Shown in pieces: positions 33,553-46,200 of a stretch of 64,000 bases of DNA; the first letter of the stretch is position 1; each line of letters starts with the position of its first letter. Location of the stretch: the NCBI GenBank assembly GCA_017893485.1, contig CM030363.1, positions 111,161,073 to 111,225,072 of the forward strand, in the 5' to 3' direction. The notes beneath the pieces were generated by a model. The model did no database searches, was not told the origin of the DNA, and saw only the letters and a program-made list of their open reading frames with translations. Position numbers and translations under genes: made by a program. The DNA comes from Hemerocallis citrina (Eukaryota; Streptophyta; Magnoliopsida; Asparagales; Asphodelaceae).

Positions 33553-33745
33553 AACACTTCATCCCTCATCTGAAACTCTGACAATCCTGCCAGTACCAAC
33601 CTGCTCCTTCATCTTCTGAATCTCTACATGTTCCTTATGACTTTCTATAATCCTTTCATTCAGCGTGGGCCGAAGCCTCAGCTGAGCCAAAGATTCTCCC
33701 AAGCCTTACATGACAACCTCAATACTAGCCCGATCCAACTCCTCT

Positions 33746-34192
33746 TCAAGTTGCCTCTGGGTCGTGATCAAAACTGGCCAGACTGCTTTTATGGCTAAGT
33801 GCATCAGCAACAACATTGGCCTTCCCTAGATGGTACTTAATCTCTAGAAGAATGTCCTTAAGTACTTCCAGCCATCTCTGTTGCCTCAGATTCAGATCCT
33901 TCTGCTGATAGATGTACTTCAAGCTTTTATGGTCTGTGTACATGTTTAATTTCTCACCGTACACGTAATGTCTCCATTGCTTCAAGGCGAAGATAATCAC
34001 AGCCAACTCCAGATCATGAGTCGGATAATTCTTTCCATGCAGTTTTAGTTGCCTAGACCCATAAGCGATCACTTTTCCTTCTTGCATCAAGATACAACCA
34101 AGTCCATGATGTGAAGCACCGTTGTAAACATCATACTCAACACCTACTCTAGGCAAAGCCAAAATGGGAGCAGTAGTCAACTTCTCTTTCAA
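33746..34192 (-). pseudogene. A RNase H fragment
   Basis: [31 protein letters not shown], then [41 protein letters not shown] and [14 protein letters not shown]. The first catalytic Asp (usually YTDAS) reads YNGAS. The same subfamily as F ([11 protein letters not shown]). Confidence 0.85.
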
Positions 34193-34947
34193 CTCCTGAA
34201 AACTTGCCTCGCACTGCTAAGTCCAATTGAAACTCACATTCTTCTTGGTCAGACCAATGAGCGGCACGGCTATCTGAGCATAGCCTTGGATAAACCTCAT
34301 GTAGTATCCAGTTAACCCAAGAAAACTTTAGATTTCCCTTACTGTAGTAGGCCTTGCCCCATCTTTCACCGCCTCTATCATCTGAGGACCAGTTGCCACT
34401 CCCTCCTTAGAAAGGATGTGACCCAGGAATGCCACTTCAGATTTCTAGAAATTGCACTTGGACAGCTTGGGATACATCTCATGCTGTTGAAGCTTCTTTA
34501 GAACATCAGCTAGATGCTCAGTGTGCTCCTCCTTCAACTTGGAGTACACAAGAATATCATCAAGAAATACTACGACGAAAGAATCAATAAACGGCCTCAG
34601 AACTCTGTTCATCATGTCCATAAAGATTGCAGTGCATTCGTCACTCCAAATGGCATAACTAAGAATTTGTAATGCCCATGTCGAGTTCTGAATGCAGTCT
34701 TATGTACATCTTCAGCTTTCACTCGAACCTGATGGTTTCCCGATCGAAGATCTATTTTAGAGAAAACAACTGCTCCATGTAGACGATCGAACAGGTCATC
34801 CATTCATGGAATAGGATATTTATTCTGAACAGTGACCTTATTCAGCTCTCGGTAATTGATGCACGTCCTCATCGACACATCCTTCTTCTTCACCAACAGT
34901 ACCGGTGCTCCTTAAGGAGATGCACTCGGCTGAATAAAGCCTTTCCC
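34193..34947 (-). pseudogene. A reverse transcriptase
   Basis: Visible in pieces: an RT domain start ([10 protein letters not shown]), TGA at 34804-34806 where the family has Arg, then [27 protein letters not shown] and MPFGVTNA. A frameshift at about 34620 leads to the active site VVVFLDDILVYS (about 34548-34580) and the connection region FLGHILSKEGVATG-like with further stops. Not functional. Confidence 0.82.
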
Positions 34948-35640
34948 CTAAAGTTCCTCAATCTGCCGTTTGATTTCATCCTGCTCCATAGGCGCCATCA
35001 TATACGGTGCCTTGGAAATGGGTGCACTCCCTAGCTGAATAGTGATGCTGAACTCTACATCACGTTGTGGGGGTAACCTGAGCAGATCTTCCAATAACAC
35101 AGTCGGGTAATCCCGAACCACTGGAATCTGCTGCACTTGCACAGGAACGTTCTTCTTGCTGATAGCTGCCACCAAATCTGAACATCTTTTTTTCCCCTGG
35201 AAGGTGACTTCAGGACCTCCTGGAGCCTTCACTGTTACTTCCTTGGTCTTACACTCGATGTTTGCACTGTACACTGACATCCAATCAATGCCAATGATAA
35301 CATCGACCCCTAGGATATTCAGCTCGATTAGATCAATCCCGAAAATCCTGTCTCCACTCTCGATCTCACAGTTTGCATAGTACCGATCAGTGGTTAAAGT
35401 CTCTCCTGATGGAGTAGCTACTGCTAAGACCTTGTCTGGAACAATCTTCGGTTCGACCAAATTTAGGAGATACAAAAGTATGAAAGGATCCAGTATCGAA
35501 CAAAACAACAGCTTTCTTTTCATTCAAATAAAGTTCTCCTATTACATAACACACTCTCGTTACTTAACAGTTCTACTAAATAAACAAGGAAACAGAACAA
35601 CAGAAAACTTCTAAAAATCCGCCCTCGTACCATTGATGAC
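34948..35640 (-). pseudogene. A aspartic protease
   Basis: The active site LFDTGSFHTFVSP is readable at about 35475-35510 but in a different frame from the rest of the domain (34948-35470: ANCEIESGDRIFGIDLIEL, GVDVIIGIDWMSVYSANI). So a frameshift separates the catalytic Asp from the fold. DYPTVLLEDLLRLPPQRDVEF leads into RT. Confidence 0.8.
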
Positions 35641-36626
35641 GTGATCCACTTATCAGAATCAGCCTCAGTCAAAGCGAATACTCGTCCCTGTTGGTACAGC
35701 TTCTTCCCAATCTGTTGTGTTGGTCCATTACGAATGACATCTCGCAGATTAGGGCAATGAGATCTGTAATGACCTGTCTCCCCACAATTAAAACATGTCA
35801 CCAAAGGAGGCTTCACCCAACCATTCCGGGTCTCCCAGCCACATTGACAGCGTTCGCCCCCGTAGGTTTGAACATTTGAGCTAGAGGCTGCCCTCTGACA
35901 TTCCCAGAAACTGTGGGCCTCTTCCCAAATAGTTGTTCCTCTAGTTCTGAACAGCATGGAACTGCTCTATATCCGTCTCAGTAGCTGCAGTTTGCTTGAC
36001 TAACTTGTCAAACCACCTGATACCAAGGGGTATCATCCTTGATCTCCTACTCGTCCTTAACCCGTGCTCGAACTTTCGAGCTTTCTTCGCCTCGTCCATC
36101 ACCAGTTTGGGTTCATATCTCGAAAGTTGAGTAAACCTTGTCTTATACTCCCTGAAAGACATGCCTCCTTACTGCAACGCCAGGAACTCCATCGCTTTCT
36201 GCTTTAGGACATCAAATGGAAAATATTGACCGCGGAACACCTCTAAGAATTCTTCCCAACCAATAACACCATTTTCCATCGTTCGCTTCATCGACTGCCA
36301 CCATACAGCCGCATCCTTCTCAAGCTGCAATGTAGCCAGCTTCACCTTGCTACCTTCTGGACTTTCCAAGTCTTCAAAGATAGTCTCGACTTGCCAAATC
36401 CAATTGTCAGCTACATCTGGGTCTGACTTTCCTTCAAACACTGGTGGCTTCATCATTTTGAATGACTCCATGAGTTTGATCGCCTCAGGAACTGGATTCA
36501 CAGGCACCCCCTATGTTTTTGATTCATGGCTACGGCGTTGAGGGTCTAATGGACTCTAGCCAACTCCGTTTACAAGTCAAGTCCACAACTGGGTCCTTCT
36601 CCATTCCTTGATGTTCTTCCAGCCAT
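35641..36626 (-). pseudogene. gag: A gag
   Basis: The probable start is Met at 36626 (MAGRTSRNGEGPSCG), followed by stops where Gln codons are expected and a frameshift. Then the gag domain is clear: AIKLMESFKMMKPPVFEGKSDPDVADNWIWQVETIF, AAVWWQSMKRTM, GWEEFLEVFRGQYFP. TAA at 36169-36171 interrupts LALQ/GGMSFREYKTRFTQLSRY. The next frame carries the zinc knuckle CFNCGETGHYRSHC (CX2CX4HX4C, about 35765-35810). It would bind genomic RNA; the copy is broken. Confidence 0.85.
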
Positions 36627-36779
36627 ACTCTTATTCAAAAGATCCGTTAAATTTGAAGTAGAAAACATGAATTTGAACCAACTTCTTTCATTTCATTGAA
36701 TTCAAACTTTGTATATTCAAATTTAAAACATCGTTTGACATCAAGCAAAAGCATTGAAAAGATACAACATTCTAATCCC

Positions 36780-37179
36780 TATAGTCTCTCTTAGCTTGTC
36801 TAAGCTCTTCCCGTAGATTTGCCACTTCTTCCTTCAGTACATCATACATGTTCTTTCTCTTATCGAGTTCCTAAACACGATGACTGAGGGTTGCAATATT
36901 CTCCTTGCACTTTGCATACTGCACCTGCAATATCTTTACTCTCTCCCTCTGAGTCTCCACTTGACTCTGAAGTAACTTGACGAGATCTCCCCGATCTGGC
37001 TCTTCCTCGTTGAATGAGATGTCTGATGAGTCCGGAGGCGGAGTGATATCTCGGGACTCGGGCCATTCTCCTTCATATTCCTTGGGATCTTCTTCGTCAG
37101 AATCTCCCTGTCCAGGGTAGTAGTCCTCTTCGATTATGTGTCAATCATGGTCGTTTGCTGGGTCATGGTGGTTCGCCAT
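36780..37179 (-). pseudogene. A leader open frame with acidic/coiled-coil product
   Basis: Between PBS and gag a frame starting MANHHDPANDHD (37179) continues through TGA (37141-37143): EEDYYPGQGDSDEED, then DLVKLLQSQVETQRERVKILQ, TAG (36871-36873) and ELDKRKNMYDVLKEEVANLREELRQAKRDYR. Heptad-like Leu spacing suggests coiled coil. It is in another frame than gag. I know no assigned function; it may be an upstream frame of this subfamily. B lacks it (leader of only 150 bp). Confidence 0.4.
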
Positions 37180-37320
37180 CTGGGGGAAGGGAGAAGAAGA
37201 AGTATCAATCATAGAGCAACACAACTGTAAGTAGCTTACATTTAAATTTTTATACCCAACTCACACTCTAATGTCCACTCTAGGGTGTCATTCCTTATAA
37301 ATTTGTACTACTTAGAAGCG

Positions 37321-37334
37321 TGGCTCTGATACCA
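37321..37334 (-). other. Primer-binding site of A (initiator tRNA-Met)
   Basis: TGGTATCAGAGCCA on the minus strand, three bases inside the LTR end at 37338. Confidence 0.92.
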
Positions 37335-37337
37335 CTC

Positions 37338-40300
37338 TGTAACACCCCGAATTCCAAATAAAACTGAATTTGAAGTTCCATAGGATCTTTACACTTCACT
37401 TCGTACAATTTTACAAGGAAATTAAAACTTTATTTACAACAATGATTACATCAACGTAGCGGAATTAAAAATTACAACATGATACATGATACATGAATTG
37501 AATAACAACATGAACATTTTTCTAAGCAGCATTCAATCATTAGTCTTGTCAATCACTTTGTCCTGCATGGAAACTATGGGTACGTTAGTTGCATACAACT
37601 GACGCTAGGATATAATACATCAATTTTTCTTACTTAGAAAGCACACACTTGTCACAAGCAAAGCTAAGGGGGATTATCCTATTGATGTCGTGTGTGAATG
37701 TGCACTTAGTCCTTAATGCAGTTATTGAGATTACATGATACTAATGAGCACTTGTTTGGATTTTATGCATCCTATACTACATAAGTCCGAGGGCAAGCCC
37801 TTAATCGTTCTTCCTCTTATAGGGTTGGATACCTCGCTATGACTTAAACTACTATGGTAACTAAGGTAAGTATCCTAGATGTCCTATGAGTCACGAGCTC
37901 ATGCCTAAACAATCTGGAGGGGAATCCCACGTCGTGACATGATGCATCATGCAGAGCCTATGGACAATTTGATTCCTTCATGGAACGATGGCACTACGTA
38001 GTCACCAAACACACCACAAGCGTCGCCACTGTCTCGATAATTCCGGAGATGTATCCATGCCATGACATGACGCATCGAGTAGGCAACCTATGAATACTCT
38101 CACACCGTAGATCCTAGGCCCTCATACTCGTGTTTTTCTCTTACTTTCTTCACATCTTCACTATGTGTCTAATCCTTAGATAATAGAATCATGATAAAAT
38201 CAACACCCTAGATTTAGCACTTCCTCCATACCGGTCTTAACCATCAATCAACAAATAATGACCCAAACTGGTCTTTCATTTCAATATTTTATCTCAAAAG
38301 AATTAATCTATGCCGACATAAGGACTTAGCTACACTCTAGTCTTTAAGTTCATTTCATGTCCATAAAAATTGAGTATTCATACTCACAAAATTTTCTTAT
38401 AATTCATCATGATCTTTCATATCATATCCATACTCTAATTTCATGTATAATACGACAATTTCATTTTTTTAAACTTACCACATTCATAATTTAACTCCAC
38501 GAAATTTCTTTGCATTCACAGGGTCATTCTTTCATTTATTAAGCGAAGAAATCACATCAATCTTACTTAAATTATCGATGTCACAAATCTTATTCTAAAA
38601 ATCTCTACTAAAAATTTCTTTCAAAAGAAAATATTTGTTTTCTTTAATTAATCAAGATTATATTCTAAGAAATTTGTATCAAGTTTTTTTTTCTCAAAAT
38701 AGCCTCTAATTCTCATTATAATAAGTAAAAAAGCTACAGAAATAATCTTCATGAAGTCTACTTTTTTAGAATATTTCTAATATTTTTTCTAAATTTTTAA
38801 AACACCTAAAAACTTTTTAAATAATAAAATAGGAAAAATATCAATTTTTCAAAAGAAATGGCCAAGGCCGAATTCGAACCCATGCACACAGCCCCCGCCG
38901 TGCTACAGTCACTGTCCTAGGTCAACCCCAATGACTAGTAAGGCCAAGGTGGCTAATTATTTTATACAGATCTTAAATTATACTTAAGTTTTGGGTTTCA
39001 GGTTTGGGTAACAAAATCAATTTTCAGAAAATAAAGTCTCCGCAGAGACTCGAACCCAGGACTAAATGCTCCGCTCTGCTACAGTAACCATCCTAGGTCG
39101 CACCCAAGAACCAGTAGGGCCAAGGTGGCTAATTTATGTAAATTGAGTTGAGTTACTTATAACTCAGCTCGTTGTTTATTAACAAATTTTCACAATTCAA
39201 GATCTTTTAAATTTTCTTCTCCTCTATTTTTGTATCATAAAATTTTTCCAAATTATCAGTCTTAGAATTTTGCAGCATAACAGTAATTTAAAAAAATATC
39301 ATTATTTGGTCATTAAAAGTGAACTTTCCTTCTAATTTATATTTTAAGTCTACATTTTCGACTTTGAAAATGCAACAATAATTTCTTCACAATTTGGTAA
39401 TGTAATTATCACAACAAGATGTTTTCTTACTTTCTTTTATTTCTGTAAGAATTTTAGAACATGTTTCCTCTTTTTGTTTTTTACATGAATATTGAACTAC
39501 TTAAATAACACATGTCAATAGTTTAATTAGCAAACTAGTCATTCACAAGCCAATTTTCTTAATCTAGCATGGTTCAAAAATATATATATTTCATAGCAAC
39601 ATGACAATCTCTAAGTTAATAATCACAATTATATAAATTATCAATCAATTCATCAAGCATTCATCTCATTTCTAATTAGTCACTTTTTTAAACAAACATA
39701 TGGCCAATTTAACTAGTTTCTCTTAGCATATTCATCAATTCAATCCCTAACATGGTATCTATATTAGAAGTAGAGAAATCACCCATCTTAGTTGAAGAAA
39801 CAAAGAAAAATCCTTGGAAAACTCCTTGAACACACGATCCTCTCCTAGTTGTAAGCCTTCTCCTTCTTACTTGTGCACACCAAAGCTCTCTGCCTCGTAC
39901 TAGATGAAGTCGGGCTCCCCCCTCGAGATGCTAGGCCAGCCTCCAATGCAAGAGCACACAACTCACAACTCTCTCAATATTTTCCCTCACACAAATCTTT
40001 TCTTACAACTCTATCTTTTCTTCTCACTCTTTACAAATTCTAATGGTGCAAAGAAATAGATGGCTAAGGGGGGCTATTTATACACTTCTCTAGGCAAAAT
40101 GAAGGGTGGAGATTAGCTTAGATGAAAGTAGATTAGGGGCTAGGATGCATTAGGGAGTGAGAAGAACTGCCCACTAGTGAAAACTACCTCTCCACTCTTC
40201 CACACACCCTCCTCCATGCTACAATCCGGCCACTCTCCATGCACAATGCACGTGCTTGTGCAATGCACGTGCCACACTATGCACACTACAATAAAATTTG

Positions 40301-40632
40301 TACATTAAATTGTTAAATTGATTACTACTTGGTCAAGTCTACACTACAAGTTGTGTTATTTATTATTAAGAATAACTAATGGGCCAAATAGATGGGCTAG
40401 ATTCCATGGGCTATCTAATTAAATTAATTAAATTAATTAGGTGGGCTAGAATTAAACAATTTGGCCTAGAGATTAAAACAGGCTTTAAATTAAAAGAGAA
40501 GAATATAAAATACTTGTTCATGACATAAAATAAATAATTTTCAAGTGTAATGTACATAAATTTGCACGTGCAAAACACATAAAATCAAACAAAACTTATA
40601 CTTAATTATAATTAAAAATTCAGGATGTTACA
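37338..40632 (-). repeat. A right LTR (5' LTR in element sense)
   Basis: 3295 bp, TGTAACACCCCGAATTCC to AGGATGTTACA. It is an uninterrupted copy that shows the site where B inserted into the other LTR. TATA at 40075-40082; GCACGTGC motifs near 40245-40262 and 40563. No gene. Confidence 0.92.
38866..39135 (-). repeat. Two tRNA-like modules in A right LTR
   Basis: Counterpart of 30391-30665. Unit 1 has A-box-like TTGGCCTTACTAG and B box GGGTTCGAATTC (near 38871-38882). Unit 2 has TTGGCCCTACTGG and GGGTTCGAGTC (near 39048-39058). The modules were present before A inserted, as both LTRs have them. Confidence 0.6.
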
Positions 40633-41300
40633 GGAGAAGTACTTAGCTTTGGTAGAATTTTCTTATAATAACAGTTTCGAAGCTAGCATTGGTATGGCCC
40701 CATACGAAGCACTTTTATGGAAGGAAGTGTATCATGCCCATGTGCTGGTATGAAGTGGAAGAGAGGCAGATATTTGGACCTAAAATCATACAGCAATCTT
40801 CAGAAAAGATTGAGCTGATCAGGAAGAGAATACTAATAGCACAGAGTAGACTGAAAAGTTATGCCGACACCCACCGAAGAGAAATGGAATTTGTAGAAGG
40901 CAACTCAGTGTTCTTGAAAGTCTCAGCCACCAAGGGTGTAATCAAATTTGCAAGGGGTGGCAAGCTAGACTCGAGGTATATTGGGCCATATCAGATTCTG
41001 AAGAGGATCTGCAAGAGTTACCCCGAGAATTGGTGCAAGTGCATGATGTATTCCATGTCTCGATGCTAATGAAATATGTACCAAATCCAGACCACCTACT
41101 TCCAGAGAATCCTGAGGATTTGTAGGTGGATATTTCCTATAAGGAGCAACAAATAAAGATCCTAGATTGTCAAGGGAAGGTACCTAAAAGTAAAGTTATT
41201 CTGATGATCAAAGTGCTTTGGAGGAACCAGTTCGTAGAGGAAGCCACATGGGATCCGGAAAGCCGAATGAAGGACTCTTTCCCTGGATTGTTCCTGTGAG
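40633..41300 (+). pseudogene. F integrase C-terminus and chromodomain
   Basis: It resumes after A with EKYLALVEFSYNNSFEASIGMAPYEA. A frameshift occurs near 40725 (tatgga/aggaag), then RQIFGPKIIQQSSEKIELIRKRI, GNSVFLKVSATKGVIKF, SRYIGPYQILKRI, another shift near 41010, and HDVFHVSMLMKYVPNPDHLL. TAG at 41123-41125 stands where the family has Gln. The chromodomain follows: QQIKILDCQGKVPKSKVILMIKVLWRNQFVEEATWDPE, ending PGLFL and stop near 41299. Confidence 0.85.
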
Positions 41301-41356
41301 TTTGTATATCTTGCTCTCTCCCTACTAAGCATAGTTCTGAGGACAGAACTATTCTA

Positions 41357-41368
41357 AGGAGGGAGTTA
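41357..41368 (+). other. Polypurine tract of F
   Basis: AAGGAGGGAGTTA directly before TGTAAGGTCCC, the 3' LTR start. Confidence 0.8.
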
Positions 41369-43460
41369 TGTAAGGTCCCTGGAAAATACTAATAATTATT
41401 TTTTGAATAAAGATGTCTATGTTTTTATGTAATCTTTTCTAAAAATATTGGGCATGCATTATGTTATATATGTATATATATATGTATGTATTCTGTGTAT
41501 GTATGTATATGTATAATTATCGATAGAAATAAAACCATAAACCACTAATTAAACCCTAAACCACTATCAAAAACTATGGGCTTGTTTTTGGAGTTATTGT
41601 CATCCCCCCTCTCCCTCACGCCACTCTCACCCCTAGCTAGCCAATCACCCCTCCCCCTACTCCTTATTTACACCCCCAAATGCCATATATTATCTCCTTT
41701 ATTTTTCTAGCCCTTAAACTTTCTTCCTTCAAAATCCTACTGTTTTCTCACTTTTCAAGCATTTCTTCAACTTCAAAAAAAAGATAAAGAAGAAAACTTT
41801 TCTTCATCTAAGCTTAGGTGGAGAAGTGTTAGGAGCAAGGAGCTAGTAGGAGGAGCCAATCAAGCAAAGAAAAACAATTTGAAGAAGAGATCATCAACAA
41901 ACATCAAAGTGGGGGACTTTTCTCAACTCTATACCCTTTGTTTATTATGAACAATTTTCATTATAAACAAAATGACTCTTTTCTAGTTAAACAAAGTTGT
42001 TTACAGAGTTGTTTACTAAGTTAGGGCTTGGAAATTCTTGATAGATCGCCTAACTAAGAGAATTGGTTAGAATGAAATAGACATAGACTCGTATAATAAT
42101 TCATACATCTTATGAGATAATTAGAAATTAATTAGAGTCTTGGAATTCAGATAATCAAATAATCAGATAATCTGAGAATCATGTAATAATTTTAGTAATT
42201 TTGTAATTAACCATAGTCCTTGGTTATAGTTCTAGTTTTTGGGTTGTACCCTTGGGCATGGTAGTGTCATAGGTATAGATCGGGTCATTGTTGAATGTAA
42301 GGACAGACACTAGTTGGGTATCATACTCTTCCTGTCAAAAGGACACGTGTGGTGCCGTCTCACCTGATCAAGGGGACACAGGCGACGTTGTCTCGACTAT
42401 TAGTTTCTAGAGTTTAGTGATAAGAATGTGACGCGGATGCACGTCATAAGTCCTTTCGAAACATAGGGGATGGATCCTTAAGCTTTTGTTTATGTTATGA
42501 GTTATCAACGCAAATGTGGAGCAAAAGTTTAACTCTGCAGCCTTTGGCGGAGTAGGGGTGGCCCTACGATTTGCCTTATGTTCACGATAATTTTGGGTAG
42601 ATGCAGGATGTAGAAGGACCATGATTCCAGCAGAGTCGCGGCGAAAGCCGAATGATCATCGTCCTAATCGAGAATGGAGAAGGACCATTATCCTATCAGA
42701 GTTAGAAGGACCATGATCTGAACGAGTAGAGTGACCACTGTCTTTCAAAGTGGAGAGGGACCATCATCTGATTGCAGTAGCGGGATTAGACCGCACCGAT
42801 TGCAGACTCTACCAGTCACTAGAATGAATGTAAGGAATAGAAGAGAGTACAAGAGGAGGATGCATAGCGAGGGATCGAACCCTATCATCTGGAGAACGTT
42901 GCTTGGTTGGGGAGTATGTACTATGGGATGCATACACCTCCAATCAAGTGTGCATTAGTCTAGGAGCATCGTGTGCATTCTTTGTTTTGTGCATTATAAT
43001 TTAGGTCATGGCATACACCGACACTTGGTTTGACATCACTTTTCCTTTTGCATCAAATTTTGGTTGCTGAGGTTTGGAATCACTATATTATAGCACAGTG
43101 AGGACCGTTGTATTATAGTATTGCGTCAGTTGTATTCAACTGACGTGCCCACAGTTTATTAGATTTGTAGGATTGCTGATCATGGAGCGGGAGACTCGAG
43201 CTGCGGAAGGCATTTAGTGGAGATACGTTCTCCAATTCGTTGATGAGGTTCCTAATTGTCGTAAAATCTAATTTGTTGATGGAAATGGTCTATGTAATTT
43301 CATGATGTAAATTTTGTTGAACAAATTTGTACGTTGTAATAACATTTGTGGCAAAAATAGTTTTTATTTCCTGTGATTTTTTCTGTGTTATTGACTCATT
43401 TGAAGTAAGATTCTGGCTTGTGTCTCGAGTTTCCGGTTTGGGGGAATTTGGGGCGTTACA
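41369..43460 (+). repeat. F 3' LTR
   Basis: 2092 bp, TGTAAGGTCCCTGG to TTTGGGGCGTTACA. It contains a TATG/TA run (41460-41515) and imperfect 'agaaggaccatgatc' repeats at 42600-42790, the reverse of the 91-bp units in E. It ends inside LTR G. The open frames at 42407-42958 are repeat-derived; no gene. Confidence 0.85.
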
Positions 43461-45014
43461 TCAGAAATAAATAAATACAATGCAACATATGATAATGTAA
43501 GCTCTACAATCTTATGACAACCCAACACAGTGACTTCAAGTCCATTCCAAGTCCAGTCCTGCAACTAGAAAATTGTGGGCATGTTAGTTGCATTCAACTG
43601 ACGCAATTCTATAATAAAACTATTCCACCATCTTACAATCACAAACTTGAATGCACAAAATAGAAAAGGTGACTATCCTAATGATGTCCGTGTATGATTT
43701 GAAATTAATGCCTAATGCAGACATTTACACTTACGATGACACTAATGCACACTTGTTCGGATTCTATGCATCCCATACTACATAGGTCCGAGGGCAAGCC
43801 ATTATCGTACTCCTCATTATAGGGTTCAGTCCCTCGTTATGTAAATTTTCACTCGTGACTTGCATAAGATTTAGATATTCTGTGAGTATCAAGCCCACGC
43901 CCCTATAATTCCGGAGATGAATCCCACACCACAGATGAGCTGGGGATACTCACAATCACATCTCGATAATTTTGGGGATCCATTCTTACATCGCAAGCTA
44001 CAGCGTCTCAATAGTCACCAAACATCCCATGAGCGTCGCCTCGATCCTGATAATTCCGGAGATGTGTCCCACAGCACAGATGAGCTGGGGACACTCCCAA
44101 TCACATCTCGATAATTCTGGGGAGACAATCTCACACCGCAGACCAACTGAGGTCCTCATACTCATGTTTGCCCTTACTTCATCATGTCCCCAATCTAGTG
44201 CATGTTCTTAGGTTTAATTATAATCATTACGACCCAGAGCTAGCTTACACCACCGGAATTAAATCAACACAAGGAGAATTGTTAGCCGACACTGGCTACT
44301 TCTCAAATTTTAGTTATCACAACTTGTCTGTCACTACGGGTCTTGCTCAGCCTCTAGATTCCAACCATCTCACCACCGAGATCTTATAGGTTATCTTAAC
44401 TTTAATTACATAATTTCTCATTCATAATTCATTTGATTCTTTCATACATGCACTTTAAATTGTCAATTTCAAAGTATATCTTCTTATTCTCTTATCACAC
44501 ATCTCAAAAATATTTCAACATTGATAAAAATATCTTACAAATATCATGCATACGGTTTTCCCATGTTCAAACTTTGTTTATATTCTAATTTATCATATAA
44601 ATCATTTGCATAAATTATAGGGTGATACTTATTTTCATAAGATACCCAAATTTTAGGATAAATCATCACGTTTCAATTTTTCATCACAAAAATGAAATAT
44701 TATAAAAGTTCACTTCTTAGAATAAAATAATGTATAATTTCTATCCAAGTGAATTTCCCAATTTATCTTTGATTATCTCAACTATTCGAAAGTTAACTCA
44801 TTCATAAAACAGTTTTTTTTTTCCTTAATAAGTCTAACTAGGCATACTATTTAAATTGTAATGTGATTTTTATCCTCAAATTGAATTCTAGATTTGTACA
44901 TAATTACTCTCAAACATTCCACTAATCTACTCGTATTATTTAAATTCCTTCTTAATTAAACTTTTTGCAAATTTAGCTAATAGGAGTAATGAAAGAAAGA
45001 AAAAAAAAAAGATG

Positions 45015-45090
45015 ACACTGTCCGAAATCGAACCCAAACCCAACAGTAACCCAAACCGCCACTGAAAGCCAATGAGCCACTCACGATTTA
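45015..45090 (-). repeat. tRNA-like module in LTR G
   Basis: On the minus strand AGTGGCTCATTGGCTTTCAGTGG resembles an A box (TGGCTCATTGG), followed about 45 nt later by GGGTTCGATTTC (B box, near 45023-45034). Not a complete tRNA. Same LTR position as the modules in A. Confidence 0.55.
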
Positions 45091-45727
45091 TGAATAAAAG
45101 AATCACTGCAAGTTTACATACCCAAACTATAGTATGTATAACAACTCGAAAATTTCGATAACTTGATTACTATGTATTTCCTTACAAATTTTAGAAATAA
45201 ATTCCCTTAAAACTTAGTGTATCTGTACAAAATAATTTAAAGCCAATTTTATCTTGAAGAACATAGGAATTTTCATTAAAATTGCATAAATTATTCGGTC
45301 TTACACTTCGATTAAATGAACAAATTTTCTCTACAACTAAAGTTCTTGAGGGGTATCTATATTACTAAAATGCATACAAGGAAATCAATCCAATGTATTT
45401 ATTGTGTGAAATTTCAATTAGATAAAAAGAATTATAAACCTCCTACACATACAAACATTAATTCCATCATCTACTACACAATTATAATTAAGTATGCATA
45501 AATAGAATTTTTAGAGCAACTACTTCACATGCACAAATCAATTCATCTCTATCTACACATTTCTAATTTAAACAAACACAATTTCTACATACTAGAAGAC
45601 CATGAAACTCGCATCTTTGAAGAATTTTCCTAAGCAAATAAAACTCCTAAAAGCCTTCCACTCCTCCTCAAAATTCGTGCTCCCCTTCTTAGATTTCCCG
45701 AAAGCAACAATAGCAAACACTCTTGAT

Positions 45728-45728
<1 letters not shown>

Positions 45729-45778
<50 letters not shown>
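45729..45778. repeat. (CT)n microsatellite
   Basis: A nearly pure CT run of about 48 bp with one TTT interruption, just downstream (in element sense) of the LTR G TATA box. Confidence 0.9.
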
Positions 45779-45779
<1 letters not shown>

Positions 45780-45806
45780 GTGTTCATTTCGGGTTAGAAT
45801 ATGGGG

Positions 45807-45814
45807 TATTTATA
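45807..45814 (-). promoter_or_regulatory. TATA box of LTR G
   Basis: TATAAATA on the minus strand in 'cccatataaatacccc'. Confidence 0.5.
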
Positions 45815-46200
45815 TGGGTAATTAGGGAGTAGTTTTAGAAACTAACTATCCACTAATCCACTCACACACCCCACTCTTCCACTCATGAAAACCAAGTCAA
45901 CAAGGGCAGCTAGTTTTGGAAAGTGTGCACATTGCACGTGTACACATGTTTTGTACACTTTTCATTCCACCTTTATTTTATTATTTTATTTCATTTTAAA
46001 CTCTCTTCTTTAATAAATAATTATATTATTTTTCTTAACAAAAATTTAGTATAATTTACTTAAATTAATCTTAATGAAATTTTAGTGCACTATTTTTGTA
46101 ATAAAAAAACGTAATTTGCACGTGTATAGGAGGAAAAGCACGTGCAAAAAAGTGTGGAAAAAATATTTGAAGGAAAATATTTTAGTATTGTTAAACCATA

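Larger units (their letters stand above)
17580..40632 (-). mobile_element. Element A: full-length Tekay/Del-type retrotransposon carrying B
   Basis: It starts TGTAACACCCTGAATTCC and ends AGGATGTTACA, with a perfect GGAGA duplication (17575-17579, 40633-40637). Without B it is about 11.8 kb. LTRs of 3277 bp (left, B excluded) and 3295 bp (right) bracket a minus-strand interior: PBS 37321-37334, gag, protease, RT, RNase H, integrase, chromodomain, PPT. The coding region has several stops and frameshifts. The LTRs differ by roughly 7% in the first 100 bp, so A is clearly older than D. Confidence 0.92.
3340..43460 (+). mobile_element. Element F: broken Tekay/Del-type retrotransposon, split by L, E and A
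   Basis: F's own sequence is 3340-4080, 17254-17579 and 40633-43460. Joined across the insertions, the three pieces read in order as RNase H end, integrase zinc finger, integrase core, integrase C-terminus, chromodomain, polypurine tract and 3' LTR, all on the plus strand. Gag, protease, RT and 5' LTR lie left of the window or are lost. The insertion points are marked by ATAAC/GTAAC (E) and GGAGA/GGAGA (A). Its right end TTACA (43460) abuts LTR G. Confidence 0.8.
43461..46200 (-). mobile_element. LTR G (Tekay-like, minus), host of F
   Basis: It begins inside an LTR: the outer TGTAACGCCCC end is missing because F inserted about 100 bp in. The order fits the other minus LTRs: 'gttagttgcattcaactgacgc' (43586), the ACACTAATGCACACTTGTTC block (43739), a tRNA-like module (45015-45090), TATA (45807), and GCACGTG motifs (45930, 46113, 46138). 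The right end is indistinct, near 46195. No coding region. Confidence 0.65.
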
